Notes: generated by a model from the sequence alone, not told the origin. A stretch of 64,000 bases of DNA from Thalassia testudinum (GCA_037157565.1 JAZHRO010000013.1:117256001-117320000), one strand, 5' to 3'; counted from the first letter of the stretch, positions 9,641-22,553 are shown. Made by a program: numbers and translations.

Positions 9641-11289
9641 TTACATTTTGCTAGTCCCTTAGCAAACAATCTGTTGTAGTGTAAGGCAATTTAAGTATCA
9701 GCAAGGTAAGTGTGTAAAGATATCTTTTTCTTCTTTCAAAAATTTTTAAGTGTTTTATGATGATCTTTAAGCTGAAAAATTTTTTTCAATAAACCAACTG
9801 TGTTTTTGGACATTGTGAGAACCTGGTTACTGAGGATAACCTACCAGAACTCGAGGCTTAAATGACATAGACCATCTCTCAACCAACACGGATTCTTGAT
9901 ATTTAAACCTTAAGTCGAATTCCAGGACTCAGGGGGTTTTTACAGAGACTCAGAATGCTATGAAGTTATGGCTGTGCTTTGTGATAAGTCAGGACTAACC
10001 AGGTGAATTCTAAGGCTCAATCCCGGGGTTTCACTTCTTTTTAAGTCTAGGTTGGTCCTAACTTCAGCTCATGTTTTCGGATGACTCTCAAAAATTGATG
10101 GTATTCAATCACAACCCTTATTGTATTTGTGGCTCAGAGAAGATTTTTTTTTTTGATAAACAGGGTATTGTTTTGAACCCTGAAAACATTTTTGGTCGAA
10201 GAGTAGACTTTTTGGAGAACATACTTGACCCCCTTTTTTTTTTTTTTTGAACAGTATGTCTCCGAAACTTATTTGGTGGGTGGATTTCTTTTGTGGAAAG
10301 AGCTTCTCCTAGACACAAAACTAAAGATTAGGACAAAGAGTCTACCTGCACGCACAGGTAAGGACTCCACCTTCCCTAATGAACACAAGGGTTGAGGCTT
10401 AGGTTCAAGTGGTCTTTCCTGACACTGTGTAGTGTAAGCCAAGGTTACTTAGACTCCTAAGTCAAAGCAAACCAACGAATCCTGTACTGGTGACTCAGGT
10501 ACAAGAATTATCCTAAAGTTAGGAGAGACTGTGGTCTATCTTGTCAAGGCTCGAAGTGTATTAAGCCTAAGCTTGTACCAAGCTTCTATGGCCCGGCAGG
10601 TCAAACCAGTAACGGTTGAATGTCCATAGACACTTATTCTATTATTATTTTTATTATTATTATTATTATTTTTTATTTCAGCTATAAGATCACTTATCTT
10701 TTCTTTCTTTTTCTTTTTCTTTCTCTCCCTCCCCTCTTGAAATGAATGTCCTCCTTTGATAATGAAGTACATGTCCCTTATTGTATTTTTGGAATTTTTC
10801 TGATTTGTTATTTTTTTGTATTTTTAGCTTTGTAATTTTTTTTCAAAAATTTTTTCAAAATTTTTCAATTTTTTGAAGTATATAATTTTTTGATAATACT
10901 ATATGTACTATAGTTGTGTCTACAATTGCATTTTGGTTTAAATGGTTTACCATTTACACCCCCCCATGCTTAAATGTTTCAATGTCCTCGTTGAATGAAA
11001 GGGTGGATGCAAATGCATGCTCTGCTTTTCACTATCCTAGACTGGGTGATGAAAGGAAGTCGGAATGAGGAGATACAATCTCTGTGCGGACGGTTTTAAG
11101 TCTGATCTAGGATCAGAGTGAACAGTCGGGCTAGGAAGTGAAATGCATGACATGTGTGTCAATGAATGTATGCTCAGAATGCAAGGGTAGTCACTATATG
11201 CAAATAAAGGCAAGAGTAAGAAAGGTGTAAAACAGCTATATACAAGGGTAGGTGTTTGCTAAGTTTAACGCCGTCAACTAGGCGAAAAC
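9641..11289 (-). other. Element B: 3' non-coding region
   Basis: This is 1.65 kb between the pol stop and the polypurine tract. It contains T-rich runs on the plus strand (10143-10155, 10231-10249, 10630-10680 and 10800-10880) and the conserved motif at 10955-10994. No env-like frame of useful length is present. Just after pol, CGCC/GGCG may be a weak form of the first hairpin seen in A and C. Confidence 0.7.
10955..10994 (-). promoter_or_regulatory. Element B: conserved upstream polypurine-like motif
   Basis: Read on minus: GAGGACATTGAAAC, a short gap, then TTAAGCATGGGGGGGTGT. It lies about 300 nt after the pol stop and 1.3 kb before the true polypurine tract. It matches the motifs in A, C, E and F. 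Confidence 0.55.
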
Positions 11290-14200
11290 TTAGTTTGGTA
11301 GCTCAAAATGTAGGAGAGAAATGGTGGAATTGACAAGTCTGAGATCATGCGGCTCAATGAAAGGTTTCTGTCTTTGTCCATTAACAATAAAGGGTTCAGA
11401 TTTGTCAAGTTCAGTGATCTCAACGGCTCCATTATCAAATAATCTCAAGATTTTGAAAGGTCCAATCCATTTTGATCTTAACTTCCCAGGAAAGAGTTTC
11501 AGTCTAGAGTCGAAGAGAAGGACTTTTTTACCAGGGTGAAAAGATTTCCTAAGAATGTGACTGTCATGGAAGGCCTTAAGTTTGTCCTTATACATCCTTG
11601 AGCTTTCATAAGATTCATTCCTTAATTCATCGAGCTCAGACATTTGTAATTTCCTAAGATCACCGGCCTTCTCTAAGTCTAAGTTACACTTTCTGATGGC
11701 CCAATAGGCTTTGTGCTCTAATTCGACAGGAAGATGACAGTGTTTCCCGTACACAAGTCTAAAAGGAGACATGCCTAAAGGGGTTTTGTGGGCTGTCCTA
11801 TATGCCCACAACGCATCAGAAAGGCGGGAAGACCAATCCTTTCTATCAGGTCGGATGGTAGTCTGTAAAATCTTTTTGATCTCCCGATTAGATAATTCAG
11901 CAAGTCCATTGGTTTGAGGGTGATAAGATGTAGCAATCCTATGTGACACCCCATACTTTTGCAGTAGGGAGTGAAAATGTGTGTTTCTAAAATGAGACCC
12001 TCCATCACTAATGATGGCTTTAGGTACCCCGAATCTAGAGAAGATGAAATCTTGAACAAATTGTGTCACAACTCTATGATCATTAGTCCTTGAGGGGATG
12101 GCTTCAATCCATTTTGAAACATACTCAACTGCCAACAATATGTACTCGAAGCCATAAGATTTAGGAAAAGGTCCCATGAAGTCAATGCCCCAAATGTCAA
12201 AGATTTCGCACACCATGATCGGATTCAAGGGCATCATGTCTCGGCGGCCAATACTACCAAGAGACTGACAGCGTGAACATGCCCTGCTATATTCGTGTGC
12301 ATCCTTGAAGATTGTGGGCCAATAGAAACCACTCTGCAAAATCTTTGCAGCGGTCTTTTTGCCAGAGAAGTGACCGCCGCACGCCTGGTCGTGGCAGAAT
12401 GATAAGATGCTTCTAATCTCCTTATCAGGGACGCACTTCCTAAAGATCTGGTCTTTACAATGCTTGAAAAGCCAAGGTTCTTCCCAGTAATAGTGCTTGG
12501 CCTCGGATCTAAGTCTGTCTTTTTGATGTCGGACCCAATTAGTGGGGATGAGTCCAGAAGCCAGGTAGTTGACAATGTCAGCATACCAGGGAAGATCAGA
12601 ATGAATGACCAGCAATTGCTCGTCAGGGAAGTGGTCAGAGATGGGTAAAGAAGGAGAAATCGCTTCAGAAGGAAGGCGGGATAAGTGGTCAGCTACCACA
12701 TTCTGCTTTCCAGCCTTATCACTAATCTCTAAATCAAATTCCTGTAAAAGTAGGATCCATCTAATCAGACGAGATTTCGCGTCCTTCTTGGCGAGAAGAT
12801 ATCGAACTGCCGTGTGGTCAGTGTAGACTATAATGTGGGAACCTAAAAGATAAGGTCTGAATTTTTCCAGTGCATATACTATAGCTAGCAGTTCTTTTTC
12901 CGTGACGGTGTAATTCCTCTGAGCTTCATCTAAGGTCTTGCTAGCGTAATAGATGACTGTGGGTTTCCCGTCCAATTTTTGACCAAGGACAGCTCCTACT
13001 GCATAATTAGAGGCATCACACATGATCTCAAAAGGGTGAGACCAATTTGGGGGTTGCAGTATGGGTGCCTTGGTAATCAGATCACGAAGTGTCGTATAGG
13101 CACGAACACAATCGTCAGAGATCTGGAAGTCTACGTCTTTAGAGAGGAGAGTAGTGAGAGGTCGGGCTATTTTCGAGAAATCCGCTATAAAGCGGCGATA
13201 AAAACCAACATGCCCGAGGAAAGATCGAATTTGCTTAACCGACGAAGGTAGTGGTAAATCAGAAATCAACTTTACCTTCGCGCGGTCAACCTCAATTCCT
13301 CTCTCAGAAATAAGGTGACCTAATACAAGTCCTTCAGTTACCATGAAATGAGATTTCTCCCAGGAAAGTACCAGATTCACATTAATGCATCTTTGCAGGA
13401 CCTTGGTCAGGTGGTCTAGACATGCATCAAATGTGCTCCCGAAGACCGAGAAGTCATCCATGAAGACTTCTAAACAATCGCCTACTAAGTCAGAAAAGAT
13501 TGCAAACATACACCGCTGGAATGTAGCAGGTGCGTTGCACAATCCAAAAGGCATCCTACGGAATGCAAAGGTTCCGTAGGTGCAGGTGAATGTTGTTTTC
13601 TCCTTATCATCGGGGTGAATTGCCACCTGATTATATCCTGAATAGCCATCCAGAAAGCAGAAAAATCTATTCCCTGCCACTCTTTCCAGTATTTGATCAA
13701 TGAAGGGCAAAGGGAAATGATCTTTCTTCGTGGCTTGGTTGAGTTTTCGGTAATCTATACATACTCGCCACGAACTAGCAATGCGTGTAGGGATGACTTC
13801 TCCAGAATCAGTGGTGATGATGGTAAGTCCGGCCTTCTTTGGCACAACCTGAACAGGACTTACCCATCTACTGTCAGAAATTGGGTAGATAATTCCATTG
13901 TCCAGCCATTTAATCATTTCACTTTTTATCACCTCTTGTAATGTAGGGTTTAATCTACGCTGGGGCTGTCTAGTAGGTCTAGATCCTTCTTCAGTGAAAA
14001 TCCTATGTGTGCAATAAGAAGGACTGATGCCAGTAAGGTCAGAAAGGCTCCATCCTATAGCCTGCCTATGTGCTCTTAGGACAGATAAGAGTCGTGACTC
14101 TTGATCAGAAGAAAGGGAAGAGTTAACAATTACCGGATAGGTCTGATCAGGTCCTAAGAAAACATATTTGAGAGAGTCAGGAAGAGGTTTGAGTTCAACA

Positions 14201-15624
14201 GGCACAGGATCAGAAGGAGCAGGTGTGAAAGTTTCAGGAGATCCTAGAGATACTAATGGAATGGGAGGAAGGTCCTCAGTCTCTAAATTTGGTATCTCAG
14301 TGGAAGTCAAGTCAGAGTCCAAAGAGTGTTGAGGTTCTAAATTTAATGAATTGATCAAGGTGTCCTCAACCAATTGATCCAATGAATCCAGGGAGAAGAT
14401 TTCTTCAATTAAACTACAGGTTGGTCCTCTTTGGGCCTGAAAAATATCAATTTTTATTTTCTGATCTCCAAACTTTAATTCTATAAGGCCCTCCTCACAA
14501 TTGATGTTTGCCTTGGCCGTAGCCAAGAAAGGTCTTCCTAAAATGATAGGTGTATTCTGGATATCTTCAGGTACTTCCATGTCAAGGACTATAAAGTCTA
14601 CAGGGAAGTAAAAATCCTTGACCCGCACTATGACATCTTCCAACACTCCCTGAGGTGTCTTAACTGATCTGTCAGCTAATTGCAGGGACACCTTGGTTGG
14701 CTTCAGATTGCCAATCTCAAAATGTGTCAGTAGAGAGGTTGGTATAAGATTGATGGAAGCACCTAGGTCAAGTAGTGCTCTATTGAATGTGGTGTTACCT
14801 ATCATGCAGGATAAGAGAGGGGTGCCTGGGTCTTTCATCTTAGTTGGGAGGGTACTAGAGATGATGGAACTAGCTTGTTCCGAGAGAATGATTGGACTAC
14901 TCCCTTTTTGAATTCTTGCTTTACGCTTAGGTGTACATAGGTCTTTTAAAAACTTAGCGTAAAGAGGGATGTGGCGGATTGCATCCAACAAGGGGATGTT
15001 TATGTGGACTTGCTCAAAGAGCTTAAGCAAATCCTCCTCAGGTGCCACACAGGTCTTTTTCTTTCCTTTCTCCTTCTTCTTTAAAGCTTCAGGAAAAGGT
15101 ACTGGAGTTGTGAGAGGTTCAGTTATAGGTAGAGGAGAAGTAGGAAGTGGAGGAGCAGAACTAGAAGTGGTATGTGTTGGAAGAGGTGGATCTAGTGTGC
15201 ATTTACCACTCCTAGTGACTATGGCATTTAGTTCAGCTCTAGAGGTAGATGGTAAATCATTGTTAGGTAGCAGAGGTGGTTGCGTTTGTGCAAGAGAAGA
15301 ATTTGAGTCAGTGAAGAATTCAGTGTTGTGCACTGCTTGTGAAATGTCATGTGTTTGGTTTTGCAGTGCTGGTCTAGGTTGGACATACCTTTGAGCAGGT
15401 ATGTTCCTAGGGTTGGGTTGTGCTTGGGATGGGAGTGAATGTGGTTGACGGGACTCCGTCAAGTGTGATAGCTGGGCTCTCATCTCAGCTAAGGCCGCGT
15501 CTTGTCTCTGCTGCATAGCAATATTCTGTTGTTGCATATCAGCAAGAGCTTTCGTGATAGACCCCAACTGGTCATCTCGTGTAGGCCCAGATTGAGAGTA
15601 TTGGGTGGGCCTGGGTTGGGGTTG
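11290..15624 (-). CDS. Element B: pro-pol polyprotein (protease, RT, RNase H, integrase)
   Basis: This frame has 1444 codons without a break, in the same frame as gag and joined to it through one TAG. Numbering from the TTG at 15567: protease DLGAS with Asp at 267, followed by the ILGRPFLAT motif; reverse transcriptase about 530-735 with FMDD at 702-705; RNase H about 840-965; integrase HHCC finger about 1058-1100; catalytic Asp 1129, Asp 1188 and Glu 1224 (58- and 35-residue spacings). It ends with a GQRQKPF tail and has no chromodomain. There is no ATG near its start, so expression must come from the gag frame. The enzyme set would copy element RNA into DNA in cytoplasmic particles and integrate it in the nucleus. 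The placement of protease, RT, RNase H and integrase, and DLGAS, fit Athila. It appears catalytically intact. Confidence 0.95.
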   Translation of the reverse strand, partial: QPQPRPTQYSQSGPTRDDQLGSITKALADMQQQNIAMQQRQDAALAEMRAQLSHLTESRQPHSLPSQAQPNPRNIPAQRYVQPRPALQNQTHDISQAVHNTEFFTDSNSSLAQTQPPLLPNNDLPSTSRAELNAIVTRSGKCTLDPPLPTHTTSSSAPPLPTSPLPITEPLTTPVPFPEALKKKEKGKKKTCVAPEEDLLKLFEQVHINIPLLDAIRHIPLYAKFLKDLCTPKRKARIQKGSSPIILSEQASSIISSTLPTKMKDPGTPLLSCMIGNTTFNRALLDLGASINLIPTSLLTHFEIGNLKPTKVSLQLADRSVKTPQGVLEDVIVRVKDFYFPVDFIVLDMEVPEDIQNTPIILGRPFLATAKANINCEEGLIELKFGDQKIKIDIFQAQRGPTCSLIEEIFSLDSLDQLVEDTLINSLNLEPQHSLDSDLTSTEIPNLETEDLPPIPLVSLGSPETFTPAPSDPVPVELKPLPDSLKYVFLGPDQTYPVIVNSSLSSDQESRLLSVLRAHRQAIGWSLSDLTGISPSYCTHRIFTEEGSRPTRQPQRRLNPTLQEVIKSEMIKWLDNGIIYPISDSRWVSPVQVVPKKAGLTIITTDSGEVIPTRIASSWRVCIDYRKLNQATKKDHFPLPFIDQILERVAGNRFFCFLDGYSGYNQVAIHPDDKEKTTFTCTYGTFAFRRMPFGLCNAPATFQRCMFAIFSDLVGDCLEVFMDDFSVFGSTFDACLDHLTKVLQRCINVNLVLSWEKSHFMVTEGLVLGHLISERGIEVDRAKVKLISDLPLPSSVKQIRSFLGHVGFYRRFIADFSKIARPLTTLLSKDVDFQISDDCVRAYTTLRDLITKAPILQPPNWSHPFEIMCDASNYAVGAVLGQKLDGKPTVIYYASKTLDEAQRNYTVTEKELLAIVYALEKFRPYLLGSHIIVYTDHTAVRYLLAKKDAKSRLIRWILLLQEFDLEISDKAGKQNVVADHLSRLPSEAISPSLPISDHFPDEQLLVIHSDLPWYADIVNYLASGLIPTNWVRHQKDRLRSEAKHYYWEEPWLFKHCKDQIFRKCVPDKEIRSILSFCHDQACGGHFSGKKTAAKILQSGFYWPTIFKDAHEYSRACSRCQSLGSIGRRDMMPLNPIMVCEIFDIWGIDFMGPFPKSYGFEYILLAVEYVSKWIEAIPSRTNDHRVVTQFVQDFIFSRFGVPKAIISDGGSHFRNTHFHSLLQKYGVSHRIATSYHPQTNGLAELSNREIKKILQTTIRPDRKDWSSRLSDALWAYRTAHKTPLGMSPFRLVYGKHCHLPVELEHKAYWAIRKCNLDLEKAGDLRKLQMSELDELRNESYESSRMYKDKLKAFHDSHILRKSFHPGKKVLLFDSRLKLFPGKLRSKWIGPFKILRLFDNGAVEITELDKSEPFIVNGQRQKPFIEPHDLRLVNSTISLLHFELPN

Positions 15625-15627
15625 CTA
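15625..15627 (-). other. In-frame TAG between gag and pol of B
   Basis: Reading minus, the codons are TAC TAG CAA CCC. The frame is open for 537 codons before and 1444 after. The following CAA CCC partly fits the UAG-CAR-YYA readthrough context known from tobamoviruses. In D the aligned residue is Gln, so a single C-to-T change from CAG is equally possible. Confidence 0.8.
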
Positions 15628-17238
15628 GTAGGTACGCGGTGGATATCCGTGTGATTGTGGAGGTGGTGCTCGGATCGGGTTGTGTAATGGTGGTGTAGAA
15701 GGTTGTTGAAAAGGAGGTCTTTGTGAATTTCCCGACCACGAGAAATTTGGATGATTACGCCATCCAGGGTTATAGGTTTGTGTGAAAGGATCATTGTGAA
15801 TGGCATGAAGCTCCTCCGAAGCTCCAGACGGTGCAGGGAAGTCAGTGAAGGGAGGAACAAAGGTTCCTCCAACCGGTGAAGGATATGGAAATGGAAAATC
15901 CGGTAATGCAGTTTGTGTCACAGAAAGGTTATTCACAGTTTCCCTCCCTGTGGGAAACTGAGAAGAAGTGTTTTGTGCTGGTGACTGAGAAGAAGAAGAT
16001 GGGTGTTTTGAGAGAAATTTCCATACTTCATCTACTTTCTTCTCGATTAAGCCCACTTTATCCAGTTGACTAGCCACTATCTCTAAGTCTTTGCTACTGG
16101 ATTGGGCTTCATGTACCCCCGTGTGTGAATGGGAATGTGAGGACTTTCTATTAAACACGCTCATTGAAGCATTGTTAATAGAGTTTTCGGCCATGCCTTC
16201 AAAGAGCTCAAAGGCTGAGTCCTCGTCCCGACACAGGAAATTGCCTCCACAAGCGGCATCTACAAAATTCCGTGTGTCATCATGGAGCCCATGGTAGAAG
16301 ATCTGAACCTGTTGCCAGCGTGGGACACCATGGTGGGGACATTTTCTCAAAAGCTCATGGAATCTCTCCCAAGCCTCGGGCATAGGTTCTCCTAAATTCT
16401 GGGTGAAGGTGGTGATGGCACGCCTTAAGGCATTAGTGCGGCCTACAGGAAAGTACTTCTTTAAGAACTCATGTTCTAAAGAAGCCCAAGAATCTATAGG
16501 TGTAGTCCGTGCAAGTGTTCTAAACCAAAAGGCTGCCTTATCTTTTAATGAAAAGGAGAACATTTTCATCAAAAGCGTGTGCTGATCATGTCCTTGCGGA
16601 CCCAAAGTTTGGGCAAGATTCTTCAGCTCCTCTAAATGCTGAAAAGGGTCCTCAGAAGCAAGTCCATGGAAGTGAGGAATGAGTGCTATAATGTTCGGCT
16701 TCAGTTCAGCAGCACGACCCCCATTGGGATAACGTACCACAGGCATTGGTTGGGCAACTGCGGGATTATAATAATCTCGTAGTTGAGGTCTACGGGGTTG
16801 GGGTGGTGCCTGAGGATTTCTAGGTTGAAGTGGTTGTGGTTGGGGGTTAGCTAATATATTTACAGCTTGAGCAAGCTGTTGCACCTGTTGGGTTAAGGTA
16901 TTCATTTGTAGTTGTGTATCGAAAAGGTGCTGAAGATGAGGCATAGGTCCTCTCTCCGGGGGTGGATTAGGATGATTAGGATAAGGTGGAGGTTGGAACC
17001 TAGGGATAGGTGGTTGCTGTGGTAGAGGATGTGCAACTAAGTCTGGAGGAAGTTCTTCAAAATCCTCAAAGTGTGAAGAATCAAGATCATCCTCTTGGCG
17101 AGGGGGATTGTGGAAAGTATTTTGAGACTCAGGAGGTAAGGGATTAGAAGTGGAAGGCAAAGAAGATGATGCAGTAGCTTGGGTAGCAGTACCCAAGGGG
17201 AGTACAAGTTCTGGGTTTTGGGATCTCCTACCTTCCAT
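15628..17238 (-). CDS. Element B: Gag (537 aa)
   Basis: This is the structural protein forming the retrotransposon particle. The start ATG at 17238 is supported because MEGRRSQNP matches the starts of the C Gag (MHGRRSQNP) and D Gag (MYGRRS). An N-terminal proline-rich part is followed by the plant retrotransposon Gag domain at about residues 178-360 (ELKPNIIALIPHFHGL, then DKAAFWFRTL, FLKKYFPVGRTNALR, ACGGNF). A Pro/Gln-rich C-terminal part ends PRTY before the TAG. I see no CCHC zinc knuckle. The leader ahead of it is about 1.1 kb. Confidence 0.93.
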
Positions 17239-18323
17239 TGAGTTGATTTTTTGAAATCCCGTTTACTCTAATTCGATCCAACTCAATGGGAAAAAATTTT
17301 TAACGTTCACAATAAAACAGAAGAATCCCAATAAAATCTCAATTCAAGAAGACCAATCAATCGAAATGAATCGGAGAAAATTTTTCCTAGAGGCTACTAC
17401 GCAAAGTATGTTATACGCAAACAATTGTTTCAAGCAATTGTACGTATCCTAAGATAAACCTAGAGAAGTGCAGACCTCTAGAATCCACTGGGAATCTGGA
17501 TTAGACTGAGCGTGCGGATCCAGATCCTGTGGTTGCAGAAAGATGAGGTAGAAACCCGTGTATTGTGGCCTTAAGTGATCGTGCTGTGTGCACGATAACA
17601 TTCAACACAAGGCGATTAAAATCTCAAACATGGTTTCACCCGATTTTGCTATCTCCTTTTTGATTTAATTGAAGTGATTAAAATGTGTTTTCTATGCTGC
17701 TCGTTTCACTTTTTTACTAAATTCAGAACAAGTAGTGGTCTTCTTTAATTTTAAGTCAAATGCAAATATGGCAGGAGTTAGAGTTAGGTAAGAAATGCGT
17801 ACCTGACTCCAGCAATCTTCTAATGCAGATTTGACTTGAATTAAAATCTAGCAGGAATGAAATGCAATCCTAAAAATGGATGCCTGAGGTTATGCTGCTG
17901 CTAGATAAGTATGAGGTCTTTTTGATTTTTTGATTTTTCTGAAAAATTTTATATGCAATTCAAAAGTAAGGAAAGAAATTAAGAAGATAAAGAAATAAAG
18001 TCCAGATAGTCCAGAATTATTACAAAAATTGTGTGAGAACAAGCTCTCACAACTTATGACTAACAATTGCTCCTAATCAATAAACCTAAAACTATCTATA
18101 CTAAAACTAATACTAAAATCCTACAGCGACTTCGAGGCAAAACTCCACCAGGAAGACAACACTCCTCCTCAAGTGCTGTGGAAAAAACAAATGATTAGTA
18201 AAAGAATAAAGGAATGTATACACAATTAATTCAATGGAAAATAAAAGCAATTATAATGAATGAATGAAGAATTTCTATATACAAAAGAATAAAAAGAAAA
18301 TTTTTGGTGCAAAGAGCGTTGCC
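17239..18323 (-). other. Element B: untranslated leader
   Basis: This is 1.1 kb between PBS and gag. I see no ORF, and it is AT-rich near 17900-18300. Packaging or dimerisation signals would be expected here but cannot be pointed to. Confidence 0.6.
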
Positions 18324-18341
18324 TCCCCGGCAACGGCGCCA
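18324..18341 (-). promoter_or_regulatory. Element B: PBS for tRNA-Asp
   Basis: On minus this reads TGGCGCCGTTGCCGGGGA, exactly complementary to the last 18 nt of plant tRNA-Asp including CCA. It lies 6 nt inside the end of the 5' LTR. Confidence 0.93.
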
Positions 18342-18405
18342 AAATTATGATGGTGATTATGATTATGGTTGTTGTAAATGTTTGTTGGTAATAATTGTTG
18401 ATTAT

Positions 18406-18420
18406 GTCGTTGTAGTATAG
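18406..18420 (-). promoter_or_regulatory. B U5: candidate second tRNA-Asp contact
   Basis: The minus-strand RNA reads CUAUACUACAACGAC, complementary to tRNA-Asp nt 1-15, and lies 64 nt from the PBS. Matching sites: 49217-49229 in D, 57317-57325 in C, 31582-31591 in E (one mismatch), 23711-23721 in A (one mismatch), 28763-28771 in S1, and 44092-44099 in S2 (8 nt). Confidence 0.6.
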
Positions 18421-21400
18421 GGTGTATAATATAACATTAAGGATGTCGTATAGTGGTGAGTATGGGTGAGTTCCAGTCATTACAACTATTATTATCATTC
18501 GCTTATTTATCTAATTTTTACTGGTTTTGTTCCAGGTCGTTCTCTGGGAGGCAATTTATTGAATTTAATTCGGTCACTCTTTGATTATCTCCAAAATTGT
18601 CTTCTTATTCAAAAAGAAACTTTACATTTAAAGAATGAATGAATGTTTTATTTACCTAGTTGCTAAGAAGTGCTTGCAAAAATGCTAACTATGAACAAGC
18701 ATCAAACAATCTATTATTATACTCTAAACTATGTATTTACAAGTTATACTATTAACACTAATATGTTAGTTCATACTACATTAGGATACCATGGTGTAAA
18801 AACTTAACTTACTAGTCATTTATTTATAGTGACATATATATCAGTTTTAGTGACAGATATAAACGTCGCTAAATCTCAGGAAACACTATATACACCCTAA
18901 AGAAGCAAACTGAGGTCTTTAGCGACATTTATAGTGTCGTTTTATTCTGTTAGTAATTATGTGGGTTTAATTTTACATATGTACAGAGTCTTTTCTGTTG
19001 TTATCTCGTGTTATCTCTTCTTTTTTTTTTAAGTCGTCTGTCCTTTCATTTTGTTCTGTGTAGTCTTTCAGAGGCTGCGGTGGAGAGTCCTTAGTGTAAA
19101 ATGTGTTTAATTAGCGGGCGCGCTTTTCGAGGGATACACAGCACCCTTAGGGTGGGACCAGACCTCTACTAAGCGCGCCCTAATCTCCGATTAGGTGCTT
19201 AATTACGTTTTCGTATCAGCGCAGGGCCTCAGCCCAACGCCTTCAATAATCGCACACTCGGGCTCCCAGCCCCACACATTCAGTATCATCACATATCAGA
19301 ATCGGGTTATCGGATCAGACGGAACAGGTAACGTTTCGGGCGCCCGGCGCCTTGACGACTGGTTAACATATAACATAAATTATATTTATATGCTGCGTTT
19401 CGTTTGCAGCCCACGATGTGGCGCTATTCCAGCGCCACATCGTGCGCTGGAAACCAGACGCAGCTGCGTCTGTGCGCGTTTTTGGCCCTCGATTTGGGGG
19501 CCATAAATTATTAAAAAAAAATAAAATAAAATATGGTAAATAAAATATTTACATAATACTACATAATTGATTAATTAATTTTGAATTTTAAATATATTTA
19601 CTATACAAATAAATTCGCTAAACTAGGCTGATTATACAGGTTGATTTAAGTGATTAAATAGTTAATTACTTATAAAATAATTAGTAAATGGTCTAATTGA
19701 CCTTAAACAGTTTTAACTTACATACTTAAGTATTTAATACATATTTTTATTGTATTTTTACGAATTTATTTATGTTTTATTTAGGCTAAAATAGCAATTC
19801 TGTGTAGTTTATAATTAAAACTAAGTTACAGTAAGTTATACTAGGTATAATTATACTTTGACTAACTTAAATTACTTAATATATACATATATATATATAT
19901 TCCCTAGTTTATAGGTTTATTTACTTGATTATTGCTCTAACCTATTAACTTAGCTACTAAATCAGTAAATATAAATCTGTACATATATATATACATAGAT
20001 CAGTAGATACATACATACTAGACTAGTATATATACATATTTTTACATAGATTACATATGTATACGAACTTCTGTACAGGTTTTATACATATTTACAGTAT
20101 AACTATGTATCTAACTGATATGCTATAGTTATAGTTATAATACTATGAATGGGTGTATTTACAGTTTTAAAATAAGTCTATGCCATTAGGCTTTTGTATA
20201 AAGTTAGGGAATTAGAGTTGATTGATTTTTTTTTATTTGAGTTTAGGCAGCAGCTTCAGCTACTGTCAGAGGAGATGGAGAAGAGAACAATGTGCTGTTT
20301 TAGTGTTATTTACAGTGGCAGTGGCCTAAGCCACTGTCAAATGGCTAACTGCTGCTGCAGTTAGTCCACTTGAAGAGGGGGAAAGTATTCTACAGAGAAG
20401 AGGGAAATTTAGAGAAGAAGGGAGTTTAGAGAAGAGGGGAATGTAGCTGCTATATGCAGCATGTTGCTGTATAACTGGGAGTAAGATAAAATTCAAAACA
20501 AACTACAATTTACAGAGTTGAAATCCAAATCTGAAAGGGGTTTAAATCTCACGAAAATCTCATGTAAATTCAGCTCAAACACTCATTAGAAAAAAAAACT
20601 TAGCCGAAGCATCCTTTCAGATCAAAACAGCAAATGGCATTGAGTTAGTCTTCCTAATGCCATAGACAGCATGAAGGAAGACTTAGCTCAATCAATTAAA
20701 ACCAAAGAAACACAATCCCAGTTTCTTGCAACCTGAAGGAGTATGGAAAACTCCTTAGGTTAGAGAATCACCATACAGAAATGATCATCAACACAAATAG
20801 TGCATGGCAGTTCTGAAATAGCAAAAAGAGACTAAGAATGCATTAAGGAAATTTAATGGAAGCTGGCGAATGCATTCAAAACAAAGTATAAACAGAATCA
20901 TGAAAGGCTCTTCTGATTGGTTCTCTGTCACCAGAGAACTTCTCAGAATCCTTGCCTACAATGAAAACCAAAAATCCTTTCAATTTGTCAGATCTGTCAA
21001 AACATTTCAGAGAGTAAAAATCCTTTAAAATCCAGATCAAAAGTGCTCTGACAAACTGAGGCAATCCATTTAAAACAGAGGGGCTTTTATGAAACAAATG
21101 GAATGAGTGAGAAGCCCCAAATGGTGCTTGTGACGCCACTTTCAGATCTGAGGCAGTGTGCCATCAGATCTGAAATTGGGTCAGGATGTGTGGGTGATTG
21201 ATGAAAAATTCGTCGTTAAAAGGAAAAAAACAAGAATCAGAATCTGGATGATGGAAAAACAAAACATGAAGAGGAAGATAAATTGAACAGTGAACAGATG
21301 ATTCTTCCCCTCTGATCTGGACTGATCAGAGGAGGTGAGGGAGGGGATCTAATACTAATTCTACTCCTAAGACTAATCTAACTACAGCTAACATTAAACA

Positions 21401-21759
21401 CTAACAATTAAAACTAAATCTATTCTAAACTACTGCAAACTAAATCTAACACTACTTGTGCAGAATTAAAAACTAAACTAAAAGGAAGAATGGGACCTAT
21501 GGGTCCTTAGCCGGCGGCTAAGGAGGAAGAAAGGAGGAGGGTGACTCCAGCGGAGGGAAGAGTCCGCTAGTGAGACTCCAGGGTCGTCCTCAGGTGCTAC
21601 GAGGTCCTTAGCGACGAGGAGGGTCGAGAGCAGGCGATGATTCCACAGCCGGTGGCTGTGAAATCAGGGTCTAGATGAGGAGGAGAGACTGGAGTGGAAG
21701 AATTGATCGCTGAGAGATGTAGGAGGGAGCGATCCCTTGCGCGCGACACCACTGAGGTG

Positions 21760-21768
21760 CTTAAATAG
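21760..21768 (-). promoter_or_regulatory. B 5' LTR: TATA-like box
   Basis: CTATTTAAG on minus is the probable core promoter of the full-length B transcript. Confidence 0.45.
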
Positions 21769-22553
21769 CAGCTCAGTGACTGAGATCACCGCAAGGGTGA
21801 GGTTAATCAGAATCAGGCCGGCGGTGAGGATGAGATGGGTAGAGCGCGCGGCGAGTCAAGAGAGAGATCTGACCGTCAGATGAGATCTGGGAAGAGAGGT
21901 GAACGCACGCACCGAATCGCGCGAAGGTTCCATTTGATTCCAGCCGCAGATCGAGATCAAAAGTGCGATGGACGGTCGAGAATGGCTGTGTTCTTCGCGC
22001 GCTACAGTGCGCGTGAAGAACACAGGCTTCTCTCTGAAATGAGGGAAAACTTGCAGGAAGACCCTTAAACGAAGGGGTAGAAGAATAGCGTACAGGTCCA
22101 AAAGTGAGAAGAACTATAACCGGAAGGGCCCTGCAGTCATACAGAAGGGTCCCTGCGGCTTGCAAAAAGGTCCAAGAAGGAGTTTTGAAGGGTAGAAATG
22201 TAATGCATGAAGGACCTAATTGTAATCTATTTATTTCTAAGCCTAAATGATGTCCAATTGCTTTCAAATTTTTACATGTGCTTAATTGAACATTTAAGAC
22301 ATTGATTTTACTTCTGATTTGTCTTTTCAGACTTGTTTATGTGTTCAATTGATGCATGGATCATCATTTGTTCTTTAGTTTTCAGAATATCTCATTTTTG
22401 TGACCTAATTAGGAGATTTTAACACACATTAAAAGTTTTAGGTCTTTTCTTTAATTCCCACACTTAGCCCTTTTTATGTGTTAATTTGATATTGTTTTGC
22501 TTAGTATCTAGCTTAATTTCGGCCTTTTAGCTATGATGAGTAGCCACTCATCA

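Larger units (their letters stand above)
5424..22553 (-). mobile_element. Element B: complete Athila-type Ty3/gypsy retrotransposon
   Basis: B is 17,130 bp, read on the minus strand: 5' LTR (18348-22553), PBS, leader, gag, in-frame TAG, pol, 3' non-coding region, polypurine tract, 3' LTR (5424-9629). Both LTRs are 4206 bp by coordinates, start TG and end CA, and are flanked by CCTCA. The two LTRs differ at only about a dozen positions by eye (roughly 0.3%), so insertion is recent. B lies inside the 3' LTR of A. Confidence 0.97.
18348..22553 (-). mobile_element. Element B: 5' LTR (right copy)
   Basis: This is a 4206-bp LTR nearly identical to 5424-9629. Differences by eye include changes near 18490, 19020, 19176-19190, 19515, 19707, 21565, 21998, 22091, 22330, 22468 and 22493. 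It contains the TATA-like box at 21760-21768, the hairpins at 19412-19472 and the tRNA-Asp-like stretches at 18406-18420 and 18448-18463. Confidence 0.95.
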
